Origin: Novosphingobium sp. SG707
Lineage (GTDB): Bacteria > Pseudomonadota > Alphaproteobacteria > Sphingomonadales > Sphingomonadaceae
Assembly: GCF_012275515.1 (NCBI RefSeq)
Contig: NZ_JAAZQL010000001.1
Location: 727,006-791,005 of the forward strand
Direction: 5' to 3'
DNA: 64,000 nt
Shown here: one piece after another, positions 59,845 through 64,000 of the stretch
How the letters are laid out: each line of letters opens with the position of its first letter
Numbering within the stretch: position 1 is the stretch's first letter
Notes under the pieces: generated by a model
Seen by the model: only the letters and a program-made list of their open reading frames with translations
The model's database searches: none
What the model was told of the DNA's origin: nothing
Position numbers and translations under genes: made by a program

Positions 59845-61095
59845 ATGAACAGGATCATCGCGGCCATTCTGGTCGCCAGCGCCTGCGTGGGCTGCGCCCA
59901 TGCGCAGGCGCAAGCCGAGGCTCCGGCCCGCCGGCTTTCCCTTGCCGACGCGCTCGATCTGGCCAACGGCAAGGCCCCCGCCACCGATGCCGCGCAGGCC
60001 GGTGTCGAGGCCGCCCGCGCCGGGCGGACGACAGCCGGGCTGCGCCCCAATCCCACCGTGCAGACACAGGTGGAAAATGTCGCGGGCAGCAACAGCTATG
60101 GCGGTTTCCGACAGGCCGAAACCACGCTTATGCTCAACCTGCCGATCGAACTGGGGGGCAAACGTTCGGCCCGTATCGCGCAGGCTGACGCCCGCACCGA
60201 TCGGGCGCTGATTGAGGCCGCCGTGCAGCAGGCCGAACTGCGCTATCAGGTGACGCAGCTCTATGTCGATGCGGTGGCGGCGCTGCGCCGAGCGGCAGTG
60301 GCCCGCGATCAGTTGCGCATTGCCCGCGAAGCGCTGGGCGCCGCGCAGGTGAGGGTGCGTTCGGGGCGCGCCTCGCCGCTGGAGGAACAGCGCGCCGATG
60401 TTGCGCGGATCAATGCTCAGGCCGGGGTGGAACAGGCGGAAAGGCTGGCGAGAGCTGCGCGGGACAATCTGGCGCGGCGGATCGGTCGATCGGTCGACGG
60501 CGCGCTGGACGAGGGCATGATCGACGCCATGCCTGCGGCCGTGACAGGCCCGGCTCTGCCCATGGCCACCGAGGGTACGTTGGCTATGGCGGCGGCCCGC
60601 GCCGATGTGGCGATTTCAACCGCCGGGGTGCAGATCGCCCGTTCGCAGCGCGTGCCCGATCTGGCCGTGGGGCCGGGGCTGCGGCGGTTGAGCGCGACCA
60701 ATGACACCGCGCTGGTCTTTTCGGTTTCGGTGCCATTGCCGCTGTTCAATGGCGGCCGCGCCGCCGTGGCGCAGGCCGCTGCCGAACAGAGCCGGGCAGA
60801 AGCGCTGCAACGCCTGACCGAGCAGGACGTCGCGCAGGCCATCACCAGCGCACAGGCCGAGGCCGACAATGCCGCCACCGCAGCCAGAGCCGCCAGCGGC
60901 CCCGCGCTGGAGGCCGCGCAGGAAGCCGCCCGCATCGCCCGCATCGGCTATCGCGAGGGCAAGTTCGGCCAGCTCGACCTGCTCGATGCCGAACGGACGC
61001 TGGCTCAGACCCGTGTGGCCGCCATCGACGCCCTTGCTGCCTATCACATCGCCCGCGCCCGCCTTGAGCGCCTGACCGCTCGCGCGCCGGAATAA
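59845..61095 (+). CDS. czcC: TolC-like outer-membrane factor of heavy-metal RND efflux (CzcC type)
   Basis: A 416-residue outer-membrane efflux protein. A signal peptide (MNRIIAAILVASACVG to AHA) is followed by two outer-membrane-efflux repeats with long Ala/Arg/Glu-rich coiled coils (the second from about residue 235), including GLRPNPTVQTQVENVAGSNSYGG and VFSVSVPLPLFNGGRAAVAQA, the usual TolC-family elements. ATG 59845 is preferred over the upstream open frame. It is followed nine bases later by the membrane-fusion gene, so all three efflux parts are encoded together. Confidence 0.9.
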   Translation: MNRIIAAILVASACVGCAHAQAQAEAPARRLSLADALDLANGKAPATDAAQAGVEAARAGRTTAGLRPNPTVQTQVENVAGSNSYGGFRQAETTLMLNLPIELGGKRSARIAQADARTDRALIEAAVQQAELRYQVTQLYVDAVAALRRAAVARDQLRIAREALGAAQVRVRSGRASPLEEQRADVARINAQAGVEQAERLARAARDNLARRIGRSVDGALDEGMIDAMPAAVTGPALPMATEGTLAMAAARADVAISTAGVQIARSQRVPDLAVGPGLRRLSATNDTALVFSVSVPLPLFNGGRAAVAQAAAEQSRAEALQRLTEQDVAQAITSAQAEADNAATAARAASGPALEAAQEAARIARIGYREGKFGQLDLLDAERTLAQTRVAAIDALAAYHIARARLERLTARAPE

Positions 61096-61104
61096 GGATT
61101 TCCC

Positions 61105-62235
61105 ATGAAACTTCATCGCAATTTCGTTTTCGTGCTGCCTCTTGCCATCGCGCTGGCCGCCTGCGGAGAAAACAAGCCGCAGGAACCCGCCAAGGAGGAA
61201 GCACCCAAGACGGATTCCAGCCTTGTCCACCTTAGCGCCGAACAGATCAGCGCGGCCGGTATTGAGTTGACCCATCCCACGGTGGGCGGCGCGGGAAAGC
61301 TCGATCTGCCCGCTCTGATCGAGGGAGATCCGCAAGGCACACAGGTCGTTTCCGCCGCCATCGGCGGGCGGGTGGTCTCGCTCTCGCGCAATCTTGGCCA
61401 AAGCGTACAGCGCGGCGCGGTGCTGGCGGTCATTGAAAGCCGGGAAGCAGCCCAGCTTAATGGCGAGGTACAGGCCAGTCGCGCCCGCCTTGCGCTGGCG
61501 CAGAGCAATCTTGCCCGTGAGGAGCGGCTTTTTGCCCAGCGCGTGTCGCCCGAACAGGACGTGATTGCCGCGCGCACCGCTGCCGCTGAAGCGCGCATCG
61601 CCTACTCCCAAGCTGCCCAGCAGGTTGCCGCGACCGGCGGTGGCGGCGGCGGGCTCAACCGTCTGAGCATCCTTGCTCCCGCCTCGGGCCAAGTCATCGC
61701 GCGCAGCGTGGTGCTGGGTCAGACGGTGGCCGCCGATGCCGAACTCTACCGCGTCGCCAATCTGGCGCAGGTGTCGCTCTCGCTCAGCCTGCAACCGGGC
61801 GATGCCGGGCGCATCCGCCCCGGCGCCGAAGTCGCCGTGCGCGCGGCCGGACGCGAGGCACTGGGCAGGATCAGCTTTATCTCCCCGGCGCTGGACGAAA
61901 AGACCCGCCTTGTCCCCGTGATCGCCACGTTGGACAACCGAGACGGCCGCTGGCGCGTCGGTGAACCTGTGACGGCCTCGATCACGCTGGCCGGAACGGG
62001 GGCGGGGACCGGAATGACCGTACCGACCACCGCGATTCAGACTGTCGATGGCAAGCCCACCGTCTTTGTGCGGACCGGCGGCGGATTTCGCGCGGTGCCG
62101 GTTGAGCTGGGCGATGCGGCGGGGCCGATGATTGTCGTGCGCCGCGGCCTGTCGGCCCGCGATCAGATCGCCACCACCAATTCCTTCACGCTCAAGGCCG
62201 AAATGGGCAAGGGCGAAGCGGGCGAGGAGGATTGA
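61105..62235 (+). CDS. czcB: RND efflux periplasmic adaptor, lipoprotein (CzcB type)
   Basis: A 376-residue membrane-fusion protein bridging the inner-membrane pump and the outer-membrane factor. The lipobox LAAC near residue 18 makes it a lipoprotein. A barrel-sandwich hybrid pair flanks a coiled-coil hairpin (about residues 110-170, ASRARLALAQSNLAREERLFAQRV), and the SILAPASGQVIARSVVLGQTV block completes the lipoyl-like half. There is no obvious His-rich N-terminal metal-binding segment, unlike some CzcB proteins. Confidence 0.92.
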   Translation: MKLHRNFVFVLPLAIALAACGENKPQEPAKEEAPKTDSSLVHLSAEQISAAGIELTHPTVGGAGKLDLPALIEGDPQGTQVVSAAIGGRVVSLSRNLGQSVQRGAVLAVIESREAAQLNGEVQASRARLALAQSNLAREERLFAQRVSPEQDVIAARTAAAEARIAYSQAAQQVAATGGGGGGLNRLSILAPASGQVIARSVVLGQTVAADAELYRVANLAQVSLSLSLQPGDAGRIRPGAEVAVRAAGREALGRISFISPALDEKTRLVPVIATLDNRDGRWRVGEPVTASITLAGTGAGTGMTVPTTAIQTVDGKPTVFVRTGGGFRAVPVELGDAAGPMIVVRRGLSARDQIATTNSFTLKAEMGKGEAGEED

Positions 62236-62238
62236 GTC

Positions 62239-64000
62239 ATGATCGCCAAAATCGTCAATCGCGCGGTGGACAGGCGCTGGCTTGTCCTGCTGCTGACTGG
62301 TCTTGCGGCGCTGGTGGGGGCATGGGCGCTCTGGCGCCTGCCCATCGATGCCGTGCCCGACATCACCAACAATCAGGTGCAGATCAACATCCGCGCCCCC
62401 GCTCTGTCGCCCGAACTGGTGGAAAAACAGGTCGCTTTTCCCATCGAGACGGCGCTGGCGGGCATTCCCGGCCTTGAATATACCCGCTCGCTCAGCCGCA
62501 ATGGCTTTGCGCAGGTCACGGCGGTCTTTACCGACAGTTCCGACATCTATTTCGCGCGCCAGCAGGTGGGCGAGCGGCTGACCGGTGTGAAAGAGAATCT
62601 GCCGTCCGGCGTGAACCCGGAAATGGGGCCGATCGCCACCGGTCTGGGCGAGGTCTATATGTGGACCATCCGTCTGGAGCATCGCGGGGATGACAAGCAT
62701 CTGCCGGGCGAACCGGGGATGCAGCCTGACGGCAGCTATATCACCCCCGAGGGCGAAAGACTGACCAGCGAGGCGGACAAGGCGACCTATCTGCGCACCG
62801 CGCAGGACTGGATCGTTGCGCCTTTGCTGAAAAACACGCCGGGACTGGCGGGCGTTGATTCCATCGGCGGCTATGCCAAGCAGTTTCTCGTTGTGCCCGA
62901 TGTGCAGAAATTGGCCTCGATGGGGCTGACGCTGGGCGATCTGGCCGATGCGCTGGAAAAGAACAACACCAGTGTGGGCGGCGGTTTTGTCGAGCGCAAT
63001 GGCGAAGGTCTGGCGGTGCGCTCCGATGCTTTGGTACGCAATGCGGCGGAATTGGCCCGCGTGGTCGTGTCTTTGCGCAATGGCGTGCCGATCACGCTGG
63101 ATCAGGTGGCCGTCATCCGCAACGGACAGGCGATCCGCATGGGTTCGGCCTCGGAAAACGGAACCGAAGTGGTGGTGGGCACCGCCGTCATGCGTATCGG
63201 CGAGAACAGCCGCACGGTGGCCACGGCGGTGGCCAAAAGGCTGGCGGCGATCAATGCTTCGCTGCCGCCCGATGTGGTGGTCCAGCCGGTGCTGGACCGC
63301 ACGGCGCTGGTCAATTCGACGATCCGCACGGTGGCGAAGAATCTGGCGGAGGGCGCGCTGCTGGTGATCGTCGTGCTGTTTGCCTTGCTGGGTAATGTGC
63401 GGGCGGCGTTGATCGCGGCGGCCGTCATCCCCGTCACCATGCTGCTGACCGGCTTTGGTATGCTCAAGGCCGGGGTTTCGGCCAATCTGATGAGTCTTGG
63501 TGCGCTGGATTTCGGGCTGATCGTCGATGGCGCGGTCATTATCGTGGAAAATGCCTTGCGCCATATGGCCGAGCTTCACCATGAGGCGCAGCGGCCTTTG
63601 TCGCTGCGCGAGAGGCTGCGTACCGTGGCGCTTTCCGCGCGGGAGATGATCCGACCCTCGGTCTATGGGCAGGCGATCATCATTCTGGTCTATGTTCCGC
63701 TGCTCACCCTGACGGGGGTGGAGGGCAAGACTTTCGTGCCCATGGCGATGACGGTCATCATTGCGCTGGTCTTTGCCTTCATTCTCTCGCTTACCTTTGT
63801 GCCGGCGGCCATTGCCATCTGGCTCTCGCAGCGGATTGAGGAGAAGGAGGGGCGCATCATGGGCTGGCTCAAGGCGCGCTATGCGCCGGGGCTGGAGCGC
63901 GCCATGGGACGTCCCGGTCTGACGCTGGGCGCCGGAATCGGCAGCGTGGCGGTGGCCCTGGCCGCCTTCACCGCTCTGGGGCAAGTGTTCCTGCCGCAGC
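62239..64000 (+). CDS. czcA: heavy-metal efflux RND pump, partial (CzcA type)
   Basis: The first 587 residues of an HME-RND proton antiporter that exports divalent or monovalent heavy-metal cations; the gene continues past the window end. Helix 1 (RRWLVLLLTGLAALVGAWALWRL) is followed by PVDITNNQVQ-like porter sequence and helices 2-6. The helix-4 motif ALDFGLIVDGAVIIVEN carries the Asp, Asp and Glu that mark heavy-metal RND pumps. Metal specificity (Co/Zn/Cd/Ni versus Cu/Ag) cannot be set from the part visible, though the DFG-VD-VEN pattern is of the divalent type. It starts four bases after the adaptor gene stop. Confidence 0.95.
   Translation, partial: MIAKIVNRAVDRRWLVLLLTGLAALVGAWALWRLPIDAVPDITNNQVQINIRAPALSPELVEKQVAFPIETALAGIPGLEYTRSLSRNGFAQVTAVFTDSSDIYFARQQVGERLTGVKENLPSGVNPEMGPIATGLGEVYMWTIRLEHRGDDKHLPGEPGMQPDGSYITPEGERLTSEADKATYLRTAQDWIVAPLLKNTPGLAGVDSIGGYAKQFLVVPDVQKLASMGLTLGDLADALEKNNTSVGGGFVERNGEGLAVRSDALVRNAAELARVVVSLRNGVPITLDQVAVIRNGQAIRMGSASENGTEVVVGTAVMRIGENSRTVATAVAKRLAAINASLPPDVVVQPVLDRTALVNSTIRTVAKNLAEGALLVIVVLFALLGNVRAALIAAAVIPVTMLLTGFGMLKAGVSANLMSLGALDFGLIVDGAVIIVENALRHMAELHHEAQRPLSLRERLRTVALSAREMIRPSVYGQAIIILVYVPLLTLTGVEGKTFVPMAMTVIIALVFAFILSLTFVPAAIAIWLSQRIEEKEGRIMGWLKARYAPGLERAMGRPGLTLGAGIGSVAVALAAFTALGQVFLPQ

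Noticed and set aside
60616..63984. An uninterrupted minus-strand frame of 1,122 codons opposite czcC, czcB and czcA
   Set aside because: It is antisense to clear efflux genes, is dominated by Arg, His, Gly and Gln as expected from GC-rich shadow frames, and has no domain or ribosome-binding site.
1..64000. tRNA, rRNA, integrase, transposase, prophage or toxin-antitoxin genes
   Set aside because: I looked for tRNA-like ends, attachment repeats and the corresponding protein families and found none I could support.

Overview
This is a GC-rich, gene-dense chromosomal window with about 50 protein genes and no tRNA, rRNA, CRISPR array or insertion sequence that I could support. Gene content points to an alphaproteobacterium, most likely a sphingomonad (Novosphingobium/Sphingobium-like). 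The pointers are a large TonB-dependent receptor next to catabolic dehydrogenases, a TamA-type Omp85 protein, a LOV-HTH photoreceptor, an ECF41 sigma factor paired with an AhpD-like protein, and a CzcCBA-type metal efflux set. The lineage is an inference from these families, not from a phylogenetic marker.

Layout. 1-7.4 kb: partial tamA, a CPBP membrane protease, an acyltransferase, an ABC-F ATPase, a two-gene ABC-2 exporter and a LysR regulator. 7.4-14.7 kb: a catabolic cluster divergent from lysR, with aldehyde dehydrogenase, an orphan Tat-exported ABC binding protein, a D-serine dehydratase/D-threonine aldolase-like enzyme, RidA, a DUF1624 membrane protein and an FAD amino-acid/amine oxidase; it looks like D-amino-acid or hydroxy-amino-acid catabolism. 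14.9-20.4 kb: one very large repeat-rich autotransporter followed by a 19-bp hairpin. 20.7-26.9 kb: a light/flavin cluster with a renalase-like flavoprotein, folE, a LOV-HTH blue-light regulator, an Fe-S photolyase, DUF2256, a DCC (DUF393) protein and a second photolyase/cryptochrome.

26.9-30.1 kb: an arsenic-type locus in visible decay. arsH and arsR look intact. The aquaporin gene has a stop codon and seems to lack an internal block including the second NPA motif. An arsC-like gene survives only as its C-terminal part. The permease after arsR carries a one-base frameshift. 30.8-44.2 kb: a respiratory nitrate reduction and NO-defence block with narK(1-2 fusion)-narGHJI-parvulin on the minus strand, divergent from a cysteine-free Crp/Fnr regulator, with two perfect FNR-type boxes between them, then nnrS, a hemerythrin/RIC-type protein and nsrR.

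44.2-50.8 kb: a cystathionine-gamma-synthase-type enzyme, a large DUF3857/transglutaminase protein and an ABC1/AarF kinase-like protein. 50.9-58 kb: an AraC-regulated TonB receptor, alcohol dehydrogenase, aldehyde dehydrogenase and esterase operon, apparently for uptake and oxidation of an alcohol or ester. 58-59.3 kb: an ECF41 sigma factor and its AhpD-like partner, with a textbook ECF41 promoter upstream. 59.4-64 kb: a small secreted His-rich protein and a CzcCBA-type heavy-metal RND efflux operon that runs off the window.
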